A DNA stretch of 64,000 nt from Brevibacillus_D fluminis_A (lineage in GTDB: Bacteria > Bacillota > Bacilli > Brevibacillales > Brevibacillaceae). Under the pieces are notes generated by a model. The model made no database searches and was not told the origin of the DNA. It saw nothing but the letters and a program-made list of their open reading frames with translations. Numbering within the stretch: the stretch's first letter is position 1; each line of letters starts with the position of its first letter. A program made the translations under genes and the position numbers. The stretch lies in NCBI RefSeq assembly GCF_052072235.1, contig NZ_CM125436.1, positions 480,001 to 544,000 of the forward strand, read 5' to 3'. This document shows, piece after piece, positions 17,074 to 25,399 of this stretch.

Positions 17074-18714
17074 TTGAAAAAGAATGTTTTTGTCCTTGTC
17101 AGCTCTGTTCTCGTCTTAGGCGCTGCGCTTGCAGGTTGCGGTGGCAACTCGGCAGCTCCAGCACCTGCTGAAAATAACAATGGTTCCGCTGCACAACCAG
17201 CGAAAAATAACGGCCCACAAACTCTTCGTCTGAACCTGCACTCCGAGCCGCCAACGCTCGACCCAGGCATCGCGGAAGACTCGACTTCCGGTGCGGTAAT
17301 CCGCGCGACGTTTGACGGTTTGACTCGTACCGGTCAAGACGGCAAACCGCATGAATCCGTTGCAGAAAAAGTGGATGTTTCGCCAGACATGCTGACGTAC
17401 ACGTTCCATCTGCGCGACAGCAAATGGAGCAATGGCGATCCTGTAACAGCGAAAGACTTTGAATTCGCCTGGAAGCGCGCGCTCGATCCAAAAACAGCTT
17501 CCAACTATGCTTATCAGCTGTACTACATCAAGAACGGTGAAAAATTCAACAAAAACCAGGCGAAAATCGATGATGTTGGCGTAAAAGCGTTGGACGACAA
17601 AACGCTTCAAGTCACACTCGAAAACCCAACTCCATACTTCCTGGAGCTGACCGCTTTCTACACGTACTACCCGGTTGACCAAAAAGTCGTAACTGCTGAT
17701 CCAAAATGGGCGACAGAAGCGAAAACCCACGTGGGTAACGGTCCATTCAAAGTGGAGGCTTGGGAGCATAAGAGCAAGCTGACGCTGGTCAAGAACGATA
17801 ACTACTGGGATAAAGATGCTGTCAAATTGGACAAAATCGACTTCTCCATGGTTGAAGACGAGAACACCGAACTGTCCATGTTCGATAACGGTGAACTTGA
17901 CTGGGCAGGTGCGCCGCTGAGCACAATCCCGACCGATGCGATGCAATCGCTCAAGGATTCCGGCAAGCTGAACATCCAGCCAATCGCTGCAACCTATATG
18001 TACAAGTTCAATACGACAAAAGCGCCATTCAACAACGCGAAAATCCGTAAAGCGTTTGCTTACGCGATTGACCGTCAATCGATCATCGATAACGTAACCC
18101 AAGCGGAACAAGCTCCGGCAACCGGTTTGGTGCCAACATCCATGATCCTGAACAAAGATGGCTACTTCAAAGATCATGATGTGGAAACAGCGAAAAAATT
18201 GTTGGCTGAAGGTATGAAAGAGCTCGGCATCACCAAGCTGCCGCCGATCACACTGTCCTTCAACACATCCGAGGGCCACAAGAAAATCGCTGAAGCGATC
18301 CAGGACCAATGGAAAAAAGAATTGGGCGCTGACGTGAAACTGGAAAACAAAGAGTGGAAAGTTTACCTGGAAGATATGCACCAAGGTAACACGCATGTAT
18401 TCCGTTCCGGTTGGACCGGCGACTTCAACGATCCAATCAACTTCCTGGCTCTCTTCAAAGAGAAAAATGGCGGTAACAACGATACGTTCTGGGAAAACAA
18501 ACAGTACCAAGACCTGTTGAACAAATCTGCCCTGGAATCTGATTCGGAAAAACGGAAAGCGATTCTTGCGCAAGCCGAGCAAATCTTGATGGATGAAATG
18601 CCAATCGCGCCTATCTACTTCTATACGAACTCCTACGTGAAAAAGGACAACGTAAAAGGCGTTTTGATGGATGGTTTGGGCTTCATCGATTACAAATGGG
18701 CTTCCATCGAGTAG
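17074..18714 (+). CDS. Oligopeptide ABC transporter substrate-binding lipoprotein (OppA-like)
   Basis: 546 residues. The signal peptide ends in lipobox LAGC (AALAGCGGNS), giving a lipid-anchored extracellular binding protein, followed by an SBP_bac_5 domain (LNLHSEPPTLDPGIAEDSTS; NGPFKVEAWEHKSKLTLVKN; IRKAFAYAIDRQSIID). It captures peptides for an Opp-type importer. No permease or ATPase genes are adjacent, so it must work with a transporter coded elsewhere. The start is TTG after TAAGGGGGA. Upstream is ~200 bp of AT-rich DNA that must hold the promoter. Its C-rich, A-rich codon choice suggests high expression. Confidence 0.93.
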   Translation: MKKNVFVLVSSVLVLGAALAGCGGNSAAPAPAENNNGSAAQPAKNNGPQTLRLNLHSEPPTLDPGIAEDSTSGAVIRATFDGLTRTGQDGKPHESVAEKVDVSPDMLTYTFHLRDSKWSNGDPVTAKDFEFAWKRALDPKTASNYAYQLYYIKNGEKFNKNQAKIDDVGVKALDDKTLQVTLENPTPYFLELTAFYTYYPVDQKVVTADPKWATEAKTHVGNGPFKVEAWEHKSKLTLVKNDNYWDKDAVKLDKIDFSMVEDENTELSMFDNGELDWAGAPLSTIPTDAMQSLKDSGKLNIQPIAATYMYKFNTTKAPFNNAKIRKAFAYAIDRQSIIDNVTQAEQAPATGLVPTSMILNKDGYFKDHDVETAKKLLAEGMKELGITKLPPITLSFNTSEGHKKIAEAIQDQWKKELGADVKLENKEWKVYLEDMHQGNTHVFRSGWTGDFNDPINFLALFKEKNGGNNDTFWENKQYQDLLNKSALESDSEKRKAILAQAEQILMDEMPIAPIYFYTNSYVKKDNVKGVLMDGLGFIDYKWASIE

Positions 18715-18727
18715 TAAGATACGCATA

Positions 18728-18765
18728 CAAAAAGAGGACCTGCCAGTCAGGTGCCTCTTTTTTTC
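18728..18765 (+). terminator. Terminator after the oppA-like gene
   Basis: AAAAAGAGG-A-CCTG pairs with CAGG-TG-CCTCTTTTT around a CCAGT loop, then a T tract. Confidence 0.85.
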
Positions 18766-18853
18766 GTGGCCATGGACATCTGACCAATCCAGTTCCCTTC
18801 TCTTGTCATAGTGTAATGTGAGCAATCAGTGCTGTTCCAAGAGGAGGAGAAGC

Positions 18854-19114
18854 ATGGACATCAATAAGTGGATGAACATTGCGAAAGGGATTTCGAAAGA
18901 TAAGCTGAAAACCGATTCCGGCTTGAAGGAAGTCATCCGTGATTTGGGGAAAAAAGCCGGCAAATCTCTTTCCGACGACGATGTGAACAAATACGCATCG
19001 ATGTTCCGGAAAATGGCCAAAACCGAAGACGTCGGAAGCTTGCTCGGCAAGCTGCAGAAAAAAGGCGTAAAGAGCGATGATATCAAAAGCATCAAAAAAC
19101 GGCTGAACAGGTAG
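18854..19114 (+). CDS. Small helical protein, possibly SpoVIF-like sporulation protein
   Basis: 86 residues, lysine-rich and helical (WMNIAKGISKDKLK; VIRDLGKKAGKSLSDDDV). Layout and wording faintly recall the stage VI sporulation protein F family, in which a short N-terminal segment is followed by a helical VRDVI-type region, but I cannot confirm that. The start is set by GAGGAGGAGAAGC directly before ATG 18854; the frame is open 12 codons earlier without a ribosome site. The next gene follows at once and may be coupled. Confidence 0.7.
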   Translation: MDINKWMNIAKGISKDKLKTDSGLKEVIRDLGKKAGKSLSDDDVNKYASMFRKMAKTEDVGSLLGKLQKKGVKSDDIKSIKKRLNR

Positions 19115-19128
19115 GGAGGGCGAGCGAG

Positions 19129-19614
19129 ATCGCTACGAAAAAGAAAAAATCATCCTCCCAAAAAGACCAGATCAAGGAATTAACGACCAAGATCAATCAA
19201 TTATCCGTTGCGTCGCAATCACATAATGATCACTTGGTTCGGGAATTGTCCGGCATGAGACAGGACATGGCTTTGTTGAAAGCAGAGCTGGCGAAAAAAA
19301 ATAAGGAGCGGGCGAGGCGATCCGGCTTCCGTGCCCCCCGGCTGTTCAGCCGTTCGCGTTCACAGCCTGTCGTCGAGCAAGCACCCGTGCAAGTACCGTC
19401 CATCAAACTGGACGACTTGCTGCCGCTCCTGCCGCACTTAAGCGGCGTGATTCCGCAGTTGGGCAACCCAAAGGTCGCAGATGCGATGAAGATGCTGTCC
19501 AGTCCGGCGGTTATGTCGCTCATTCAACAATTTTTGCAGGGGAATATGGGCGGCTTGCTGAAGCAAAATTCGCCAGCAGTAGCCCAAGTCCAAAGGAGAA
19601 GAGCCCTTCTGTGA
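19129..19614 (+). CDS. Hypothetical protein, apparently with a non-standard AUC start
   Basis: The frame is open from 19081 and contains no ATG, GTG, CTG or TTG until a TTG at 19234, which has no ribosome site. Upstream of that TTG the frame reads as a natural N-terminus (ATKKKKSSSQKDQIKELTT, then a coiled-coil QLSVASQSHNDHL). GGGAGGG lies eight bases before ATC 19129, so ATC is the most likely start (161 residues). The middle is basic (KERARRSGFRAPRLFSRSRS), the C-terminus hydrophobic-helical (LDDLLPLLPHLSGVIPQLG). No function recognised. It begins 14 bases after the preceding small gene. A sequencing or mutation effect on an ATG is the alternative. Confidence 0.65.
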   Translation: MATKKKKSSSQKDQIKELTTKINQLSVASQSHNDHLVRELSGMRQDMALLKAELAKKNKERARRSGFRAPRLFSRSRSQPVVEQAPVQVPSIKLDDLLPLLPHLSGVIPQLGNPKVADAMKMLSSPAVMSLIQQFLQGNMGGLLKQNSPAVAQVQRRRALL

Positions 19615-19636
19615 GAAGCGGCTCTCTCTTTTTTTA
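19600..19636 (+). terminator. Terminator overlapping the end of the hypothetical gene
   Basis: GAGCC-C-TTCT pairs with AGAA-GC-GGCTC around GTG, then CTCTTTTTTT; it includes the stop codon. Confidence 0.8.
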
Positions 19637-19783
19637 TAGTCGGGGTACTGCTGCTGCGCTACCGCAAAATTCGGCGCCATTGTGCAGATTCGGTCAATTA
19701 GTTCGAAAAGACTACAAACTTTTTATGGACAAGCATCGTCTAATATAGAGTGTGAAGAATACGCAGCTTAAGGGAGGACAGCG

Positions 19784-21520
19784 ATGAGAAAGAGTTATGC
19801 AGCATGGATGCTTCTGCTGTTCAGCTTTTGCCTGCTGCCCGGTCTGGCAATGGCAGCACCAGCCCAGGCACAAGATCAATTGAAGCTGATGGTAGAAGGG
19901 AAAAATGTCGATGCGGATGTCCCGCCGATACTTGACCAGGGACGGACACTTGTGCCGGTCCGTGTAGTGGCCGAGCAATTGGGCGCTACGGTGACCTGGG
20001 ATGATGGATCGCGGTCGGCAACGATTGTGCGTGGACAAACCACGCTGGAATTGACGCTTGATCGCAAGACTGCTCGGAAGAACGGCAAGGACGTACAACT
20101 TGATACCGCACCGAAAGTACATAATGGCCGAATGCTGTTGCCTTTGCGTTTTGTCAGCGAATCGCTGGGGCTTACGGTCGGTTGGGAAGATGCGACGCGA
20201 ACGGTTATTGTGAATAGCCCGCAGACCGTCTCTGTCAACGGTTCCGGACTGGCTGCCGCTTCTCCTGTCTACGTAATCGATGGGACAGCTTTTGTACCTG
20301 TCGATGCGCTTGCCAATTCATTTGGGTTGAAAGATTGGGTGAATAAGCAAACGATTCGCCAGACGCGGACAATTGATTCCGTACGGGTTGCACCGCTTGA
20401 TGAGATGAGAGATCTTTTAGGGGCGGATACGCAGTGGGATCAACAAAACAGCCGCATTACTTTTACACGCGATACGAAATTTACCGGGGTAGAGGTTGAC
20501 GGGGAAAAAGTTACGATCAAAACAACGAACCGGGTCATCCCCGCATCGTTCACATTGGAAGGGCCGCACCGGATTGTCATGGACTTCCCGCAAACGCATT
20601 TGTCTGGCAAAATGCAGGATGGACTGGATAGCTCCTATCAAGGAATCGCGTACCAAGCCAGCGCGGCAAACGATTCCGCTGACCGGGAAACTACGCAAAA
20701 TAACCGGGTAAACGATCAATCCGAAATGCCGTCCTGGCTCTCGGGGATTGAGTCCGACAATGAATCAGAGGATGTAGCGGCAGATGCGCTCAACCAGGTA
20801 ACGGCAGCTGAAGCTCCGGTAGCCTCGGATCCGAAGCCGCCTCTGGTCACGACGATCCGCTACAGCCAATATCAGCCGGATGTGGTCCGTGTCGTTGTCG
20901 AGCTGTCGCAAAAAAGCAATTACGACCTGTCTCAACAGGAGGACGGGGTGTCCGTAACGCTGAAGCCGGCCCCGCGAAAAACCGGCTACCTGATTGTCAT
21001 CGATGCCGGACATGGCGGGCATGATAATGGAGCGTCCGGTGTAGCAGGCAACAAAGAGAAAGATTATAATCTGGCTGTCGCCAATAAAGTGGTCAAGCTG
21101 CTCTCGCAGTATAAAGAGTTCCAGGTCGTTGCCACACGCTCGACAGATGTGTATCTGACCTTGCAGCAGCGGGTGGAGATTGCGAACAACATGGGGGCAG
21201 ACTTGTTCCTTTCGGTGCATGCCAACTCGTTTACGCCTGCCTCTCGCGGAACGGAAACATTTTATTACAATGCGAACAGCGAAGCATTTGCCCGCCTCGT
21301 TCACAGCTATCTGGTGAAGGCCACCGGCTTCCCTGATCGAACCGTGCAGATTCAACCGTTTTATGTGATCAAAAATACCAAAATGCCGGCTACGTTGACC
21401 GAGACAGGATTTTTGACAAACGAGATTGAGAACAAACAGCTGATGTCACCTGCGTTCCAGGATAAAATCGCGCAAGCGTTGGCTACAGCAATCCGCGAAT
21501 ATTACTTGCAGCATCAATAA
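19784..21520 (+). CDS. N-acetylmuramoyl-L-alanine amidase with copper-amine-oxidase-N and AMIN domains
   Basis: 578 residues. Order: signal peptide (1-28); two copper amine oxidase N-like repeats (about 33-80 and 85-150; GRTLVPVRVVAEQLGATVTW, GRMLLPLRFVSESLGLTVGW); a further degenerate repeat; an AMIN-type beta region in two halves (about 245-285 and 355-395) split by an acidic linker; then an Amidase_3 domain (about 402-575). Zinc and catalytic residues are visible: the His of DAGHGGHD, the Glu of NKEKDYNL, the His of LSVHANS and the Glu of LTETGFLTN. It cuts the amide between MurNAc and the stem peptide, in the cell wall. AAGGGAGGACAGC precedes the start; the GerM-like gene follows at 28 bases. 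Confidence 0.93.
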   Translation: MRKSYAAWMLLLFSFCLLPGLAMAAPAQAQDQLKLMVEGKNVDADVPPILDQGRTLVPVRVVAEQLGATVTWDDGSRSATIVRGQTTLELTLDRKTARKNGKDVQLDTAPKVHNGRMLLPLRFVSESLGLTVGWEDATRTVIVNSPQTVSVNGSGLAAASPVYVIDGTAFVPVDALANSFGLKDWVNKQTIRQTRTIDSVRVAPLDEMRDLLGADTQWDQQNSRITFTRDTKFTGVEVDGEKVTIKTTNRVIPASFTLEGPHRIVMDFPQTHLSGKMQDGLDSSYQGIAYQASAANDSADRETTQNNRVNDQSEMPSWLSGIESDNESEDVAADALNQVTAAEAPVASDPKPPLVTTIRYSQYQPDVVRVVVELSQKSNYDLSQQEDGVSVTLKPAPRKTGYLIVIDAGHGGHDNGASGVAGNKEKDYNLAVANKVVKLLSQYKEFQVVATRSTDVYLTLQQRVEIANNMGADLFLSVHANSFTPASRGTETFYYNANSEAFARLVHSYLVKATGFPDRTVQIQPFYVIKNTKMPATLTETGFLTNEIENKQLMSPAFQDKIAQALATAIREYYLQHQ

Positions 21521-21548
21521 GCGGATATAAGCGCAAGGGGGATTTTGG

Positions 21549-22112
21549 ATGATGAAACGTATGAGAACAGGCCGATTGCTTTTGCCTGTGGTAGCCGCGA
21601 TGCTGTTTCTGTCAGCATGTGGGACGGGAACGACACCGCAAACGCAACCACAGCAAGGAACTGAAACACCGGCAGGGGAGCAAAACAGCGGAACGGGTCA
21701 GACGACGGCTCCAAAACCGGCGGAGCAAAAACAGAAAGTGCTGGTTTACTACTCAGACGATAATTTAACCAAAATGGAAAAGGAAGAGCACGAAATCACC
21801 TTTGAAAAAGATGACGAGAAGTACAAAAAGGCGATGGAGCTGTTAGGGAAACCGGCCAACAAAGGGGATCAGCCGCTTTGGGCGAATTTTGCTTTCCACT
21901 CCATCACGTTCAATAAAGGCGAGCTGACCATCGATGCTGATGGCAAAAACCAGTACAACATGGGATCGACCGGCGAAATGATGGCGATCGAAGCGTTGCG
22001 CATGACCATGTTCCAATTCCCTGAGGTGCAAACCATTCGGATCATTCAGGATGGCAAACCTGTGGAATCGTTGATGGGCCATGTCGATGTGAGCGAGCCA
22101 ATTACCCGGTAA
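21549..22112 (+). CDS. GerMN-domain lipoprotein (GerM-like)
   Basis: 187 residues. The lipoprotein signal ends in LSAC; a low-complexity linker rich in T, Q, P and G (about 27-60) leads to a GerMN domain (about 62-180; QKVLVYYSDDNLTKMEKEEH ... STGEMMAIEALRMTMFQFPE). GerM-type proteins act at the cell surface in sporulation and germination, but the domain is also found in vegetative proteins. It lies 28 bases after the wall amidase gene and ends in a terminator, so both are likely one operon concerned with peptidoglycan. Confidence 0.85.
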   Translation: MMKRMRTGRLLLPVVAAMLFLSACGTGTTPQTQPQQGTETPAGEQNSGTGQTTAPKPAEQKQKVLVYYSDDNLTKMEKEEHEITFEKDDEKYKKAMELLGKPANKGDQPLWANFAFHSITFNKGELTIDADGKNQYNMGSTGEMMAIEALRMTMFQFPEVQTIRIIQDGKPVESLMGHVDVSEPITR

Positions 22113-22120
22113 TCGACCGG

Positions 22121-22155
22121 AAAAAGTCCGAGAATTTCTCGGGCTTTTTCTCTTT
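22121..22155 (+). terminator. Terminator after the GerM-like gene
   Basis: AAAAAG-T-CCGAGAA pairs with TTCTCGG-G-CTTTTT, then TCTTTTT. Confidence 0.88.
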
Positions 22156-22179
22156 TTCCGGGAAAGTTTGCCGCATTTC

Positions 22180-22233
22180 TTTAAAAAACCTTTACATTCG
22201 CACCACAAAACGACAACAATCCGCGTGTATAGT
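22180..22233 (+). promoter_or_regulatory. Candidate PhoP box and -10 upstream of pstB
   Basis: TTTAAA (22180-22185) and TTTACA (22191-22196) are 11 bases apart, like the TT(A/T/C)ACA direct repeats bound by PhoP in Bacillus. TATAGT at 22228-22233 can serve as -10. Only two repeats are visible, so control by phosphate is plausible, not proven. Confidence 0.4.
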
Positions 22234-22258
22234 TAGGAAAAAAAGGAGCTGCTCCTCG

Positions 22259-23011
22259 ATGAGTATCATTGACGTACGCGACCTCAATCTCCATTACGGC
22301 ACGCAACATGCCTTGACCAATATTCAAATCGAAATGCAGGAAAATAGCATTACAGCGTTTATCGGACCATCCGGCTGCGGGAAATCGACCTTTTTGCGGA
22401 CCTTGAACCGGATGAATGATATGATTCCCGGCGTCACCATTGAAGGGCAGGTGCGCATTGCAGGGGAGGATATTTACCAATCCTCCGTCGATGTAGAAAT
22501 TTTGCGCAAAAATGTGGGCATGGTGTTTCAGCAGCCCAATCCTTTTCCGAAAAGCATTTATGATAATGTTACGTTCGGCCCCAGGTTGCATGGGGTAACC
22601 CAGCGGGGCGTTCTCGACGAGATCGTGGAAAAAAGCCTTCGCGCAGCCGCACTGTGGGACGAGGTGAAGGACAGCTTGAAAAAGCCGGCGCACGGCCTCT
22701 CCGGCGGACAGCAGCAGCGCCTTTGCATCGCTCGCGCTTTGGCGGTCAACCCGCAAATCTTGCTGATGGATGAACCGACCTCGGCGCTCGACCCGATCTC
22801 GACTGCCAAGATCGAAGATTTGTTAGAAGAGCTGAAAGCGACCTATACCATTGTGATCGTGACACACAACATGCAGCAGGCGGCCCGTATTTCCGACAAA
22901 ACGGCGTTTTTCCTGCATGGGGAGCTTGTCGAATACGATGTCACCCCAACCATCTTCCAAAATCCGTGCGACAAGCGTACGGAAGACTATATTACCGGAC
23001 GATTCGGCTAA
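22259..23011 (+). CDS. pstB: Phosphate ABC transporter ATP-binding protein PstB
   Basis: 250 residues, the normal length. Walker A is GPSGCGKST (36-44), the signature LSGGQQQRL, Walker B ILLMDEPTSALDP, and the PstB-typical NPFPKSIYDNVTFGPRLHG and GELVEYDVTPTIFQNP are present. It powers high-affinity phosphate uptake on the inner membrane face. It stands alone between two terminators, without pstS, pstC, pstA or phoU, so it must pair with permeases coded elsewhere. A possible PhoP box lies upstream. AAAGGAGCTGCTCCTCG precedes the ATG. Confidence 0.93.
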   Translation: MSIIDVRDLNLHYGTQHALTNIQIEMQENSITAFIGPSGCGKSTFLRTLNRMNDMIPGVTIEGQVRIAGEDIYQSSVDVEILRKNVGMVFQQPNPFPKSIYDNVTFGPRLHGVTQRGVLDEIVEKSLRAAALWDEVKDSLKKPAHGLSGGQQQRLCIARALAVNPQILLMDEPTSALDPISTAKIEDLLEELKATYTIVIVTHNMQQAARISDKTAFFLHGELVEYDVTPTIFQNPCDKRTEDYITGRFG

Positions 23012-23018
23012 GACAACA

Positions 23019-23047
23019 GACGCCTTTAAAACAGGGCGTCTTTTTTG
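23019..23047 (+). terminator. Terminator after pstB
   Basis: GACGCC (23019-23024) pairs with GGCGTC (23035-23040), followed by TTTTTT. Confidence 0.85.
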
Positions 23048-23153
23048 TGAGAACAGCCTGGGGTCCAACCATTTTTTGTCCTTTACAGCGATTCGCCCAT
23101 CACACATAATGAGTATCTGTTGATAGTGATGCATCTGAGGAGGACCTCATATC

Positions 23154-24455
23154 GTGGGAATGTCTGTCGTCGCTTTTGTTATTTTTGCCTGTACACTGGC
23201 TGCCGTTATTACGAAGCCGCGCAATCTTTCCATTGGATGGTCCGCGATGGGAGGAGCGGTCGTCGCCATTTTGGCCCGCGTCGTTTCTTTTCAGGACGTG
23301 TGGGACGTTACCTCGATCGTCTGGAACGCGACGTTTTCGCTGGTGGGGATCATTTTGATTTCACTGCTGCTTGACCAGATTGGTTTTTTTGAATGGGCAG
23401 CTTTGCATATGGCGCATATCGCCAAAGGAAACGGCCGTTTGATGTTCGTCTATGTGATTCTGCTCGGGGCTGTGGTGTCCGCCTTTTTTACCAATGATGG
23501 CGCCGCCCTCATCCTGACGCCGATCGTACTGGCACAGGTCAGGGCATTGAAGCTCGATGAGCGGATGGTGTTGGCATATGTCATGGCAAGCGGTTTTATT
23601 GCGGATACGTCATCGCTGCCATTCATCATCAGCAATTTGGTGAATATTTTGTCTGCCGATTATTTTGACATCGGATTCGCCGAGTATTCGCTGCATATGC
23701 TATTGCCCAACCTGTTTTCGATTGCGGCTAGCATTGTCGTGCTGCTGCTCTTTTTCCGCAAGAGCATTCCCGCGAGCTATGACACGAGCCGTCTGGCACA
23801 GCCACGGGAAGCGATCAAAGACATGCCCTTGTTTCGTCTGTCCTGGGGTATTCTTGGTGTGTTGCTACTGAGCCTGTTTTGCAGCGGATGGATGCATGTC
23901 CCGGTATCTTTGATTATCAACGCGGTGGCGTTGTTTTTCCTGCTCATGGCCCGTCGCTCCAAGTCCGTCCAGACGTGGAGCTTGATTAAGGATGCGCCCT
24001 GGGTTGTCATCGTGTTTTCCATCGGGATGTATGTCGTCGTCTGGGGGCTTGGCGGTGTCGGTTTAACCGATCTGCTGGCTCGCTGGATTCGTACGCTGGC
24101 TGATCAGGGCGTTGTAGCAGCTGCTTTGGGCATGGGGTTTTTGGCAGCGTTCCTTTCGTCTGTCATGAACAATTTGCCGACGGTCATGTTTGATGCGCTG
24201 GCGATAAAAGCCGCGCATACAACCGGAATTGTGCAGGACGCACTGATTTATGCCAATGTAATCGGAAGTGACCTCGGTCCAAAAATAACGCCAATCGGCT
24301 CCTTGGCAACATTGCTGTGGCTGCATGTGCTCCAGCGCAAAGGGGTCAAGATCGGCTGGGGAACTTATTTTAAAACGGGAATCGTGCTGACGCTGCCGAC
24401 TTTACTGTTCACGTTGGCCGGTCTTATCGTGGCACTGTTGATCAAGGGAAGCTGA
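23154..24455 (+). CDS. arsB: ArsB-type arsenite/anion efflux membrane protein
   Basis: 433 residues with about 11-12 membrane helices and the ArsB/NhaD family motifs: FFTNDGAALILTPIVLAQ in the first half and SSVMNNLPTVM plus NVIGSDLGPKITPIGSLAT in the second. It exports arsenite or antimonite. GTG 23154 has GAGGAGG ten bases upstream, so I prefer it to ATG 23160. No arsR, arsC or arsA is adjacent; the nearest ArsR gene is about 3 kb away in another unit, so the arsenic role rests on family alone. Confidence 0.85.
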   Translation: MGMSVVAFVIFACTLAAVITKPRNLSIGWSAMGGAVVAILARVVSFQDVWDVTSIVWNATFSLVGIILISLLLDQIGFFEWAALHMAHIAKGNGRLMFVYVILLGAVVSAFFTNDGAALILTPIVLAQVRALKLDERMVLAYVMASGFIADTSSLPFIISNLVNILSADYFDIGFAEYSLHMLLPNLFSIAASIVVLLLFFRKSIPASYDTSRLAQPREAIKDMPLFRLSWGILGVLLLSLFCSGWMHVPVSLIINAVALFFLLMARRSKSVQTWSLIKDAPWVVIVFSIGMYVVVWGLGGVGLTDLLARWIRTLADQGVVAAALGMGFLAAFLSSVMNNLPTVMFDALAIKAAHTTGIVQDALIYANVIGSDLGPKITPIGSLATLLWLHVLQRKGVKIGWGTYFKTGIVLTLPTLLFTLAGLIVALLIKGS

Positions 24456-24477
24456 ACGCGATCTCCGTAAACGGACC

Positions 24478-24891
24478 TCATTCGTAAAACGTCATGTGCG
24501 GCATCGATTCTTTGTAATAATTCAGCCTGTCTTCACGCGTGCCGGTATGGAACTCGAACTTGTGTCCGTCCGGATCGGTAAAATAGAGGGAGCGTCGGTC
24601 ACGCTCATCACGCTTACGGCCTGGGAGGATGGTTACGCCCAGGTCTTTTAGTTTTTGCTCCAACGAATCGAATTCGTCCTCAGTGACCGAAAACGCAATA
24701 TGGGTGTACGAGTGCCGGATTTCGTTTCGCGGAATCGATTCTTCGACGTTCAGGGCAAGCCAGAGACCATCCAAATCAAAATAAGCCAGCTTGCGCCCTT
24801 TTACCAGCAGCTTTGCGCCCAGCGCGTTTTGGTAAAAAGCGATGGACGCTTCCAGATCGGATACGGAAAACAACAGATGGTTGATCTTCAT
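24478..24891 (-). CDS. fosB: Metallothiol transferase FosB (fosfomycin resistance)
   Basis: 137 residues, one vicinal-oxygen-chelate (glyoxalase-fold) protein. Metal ligands are H5 (KINHLLFSV), H64 (SYTHIAFSV) and E113 (KFEFHTG); all are offset by two from the well-studied FosB numbering. It opens the fosfomycin epoxide with bacillithiol or another thiol in the cytoplasm. TGGAGGC lies seven bases before ATG 24891; the longer open frame upstream is not coding. It is convergent with arsB and divergent from the membrane/GMC operon. Confidence 0.92.
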   Translation of the reverse strand: MKINHLLFSVSDLEASIAFYQNALGAKLLVKGRKLAYFDLDGLWLALNVEESIPRNEIRHSYTHIAFSVTEDEFDSLEQKLKDLGVTILPGRKRDERDRRSLYFTDPDGHKFEFHTGTREDRLNYYKESMPHMTFYE

Positions 24892-24908
24892 TAGATTGCC
24901 TCCACTAG

Positions 24909-24920
24909 AAATTTCGCATA
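24909..24920. promoter_or_regulatory. Repeated 12-mer in the divergent fosB / GMC-operon promoter region
   Basis: AAATTTCGCATA occurs here and again at 27610-27621 in front of the arsR-type gene. It may be a shared operator; see findings. Confidence 0.3.
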
Positions 24921-25002
24921 CTCTCTCAGTTTGTGGAAAAAATACGGAGGAAGCAAACGTTTTTTTCCAAATTTGCATCGAACTGAACAGGGGGATCGCG
25001 CT

Positions 25003-25395
25003 ATGTGGGAAGGATGGCCGATAGAACGAGTGTTGCTGATTTTTGTCGGACTTGCTTTTGCTCTGATTTTCATCCAAGTTACCATGTTTCACTCGCGCCA
25101 AAACTTTCGGCATTGGGCCATGTGGGTGCCGGTCATTGAAACGCCGGTCTTTGCCGTTCTGGCCATCGCATTGGCTTTTACGCAGCCGATGTGGCTTTTG
25201 TGGACGTTTACCATCTTGATGTGGGTTGGCGTTGCAGGCGGCTTGTACGGCGCCTCGCTGCATGCCGCAGGGGTGAGGCAGCGCGTCGGGGGATTTTCGC
25301 AAAGCCAAAATTTCCTCGTGGGGCCGCCCATCATTTTGCCATTATTGATCAGCGCGATGAGCGGATTAGGTTTGCTCGCGCTTTATTGGGGGTGA
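25003..25395 (+). CDS. Four-helix membrane protein, first gene of a GMC-dehydrogenase operon
   Basis: 130 residues, almost all hydrophobic: helices at about 9-27, 38-57, 63-85 and 105-127. I do not recognise the family. The start is ATG 25003 after AGGGGGATCGC; the frame is open farther upstream without support. Four bases separate its stop from a gluconate-2-dehydrogenase subunit 3-like gene, which in turn overlaps a GMC flavoenzyme. By position it may anchor the enzyme or pass electrons to the respiratory chain in place of the missing cytochrome c subunit (inference). No Cys pairs and few conserved-looking His are visible. Confidence 0.75.
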   Translation: MWEGWPIERVLLIFVGLAFALIFIQVTMFHSRQNFRHWAMWVPVIETPVFAVLAIALAFTQPMWLLWTFTILMWVGVAGGLYGASLHAAGVRQRVGGFSQSQNFLVGPPIILPLLISAMSGLGLLALYWG

Positions 25396-25399
25396 GGGG

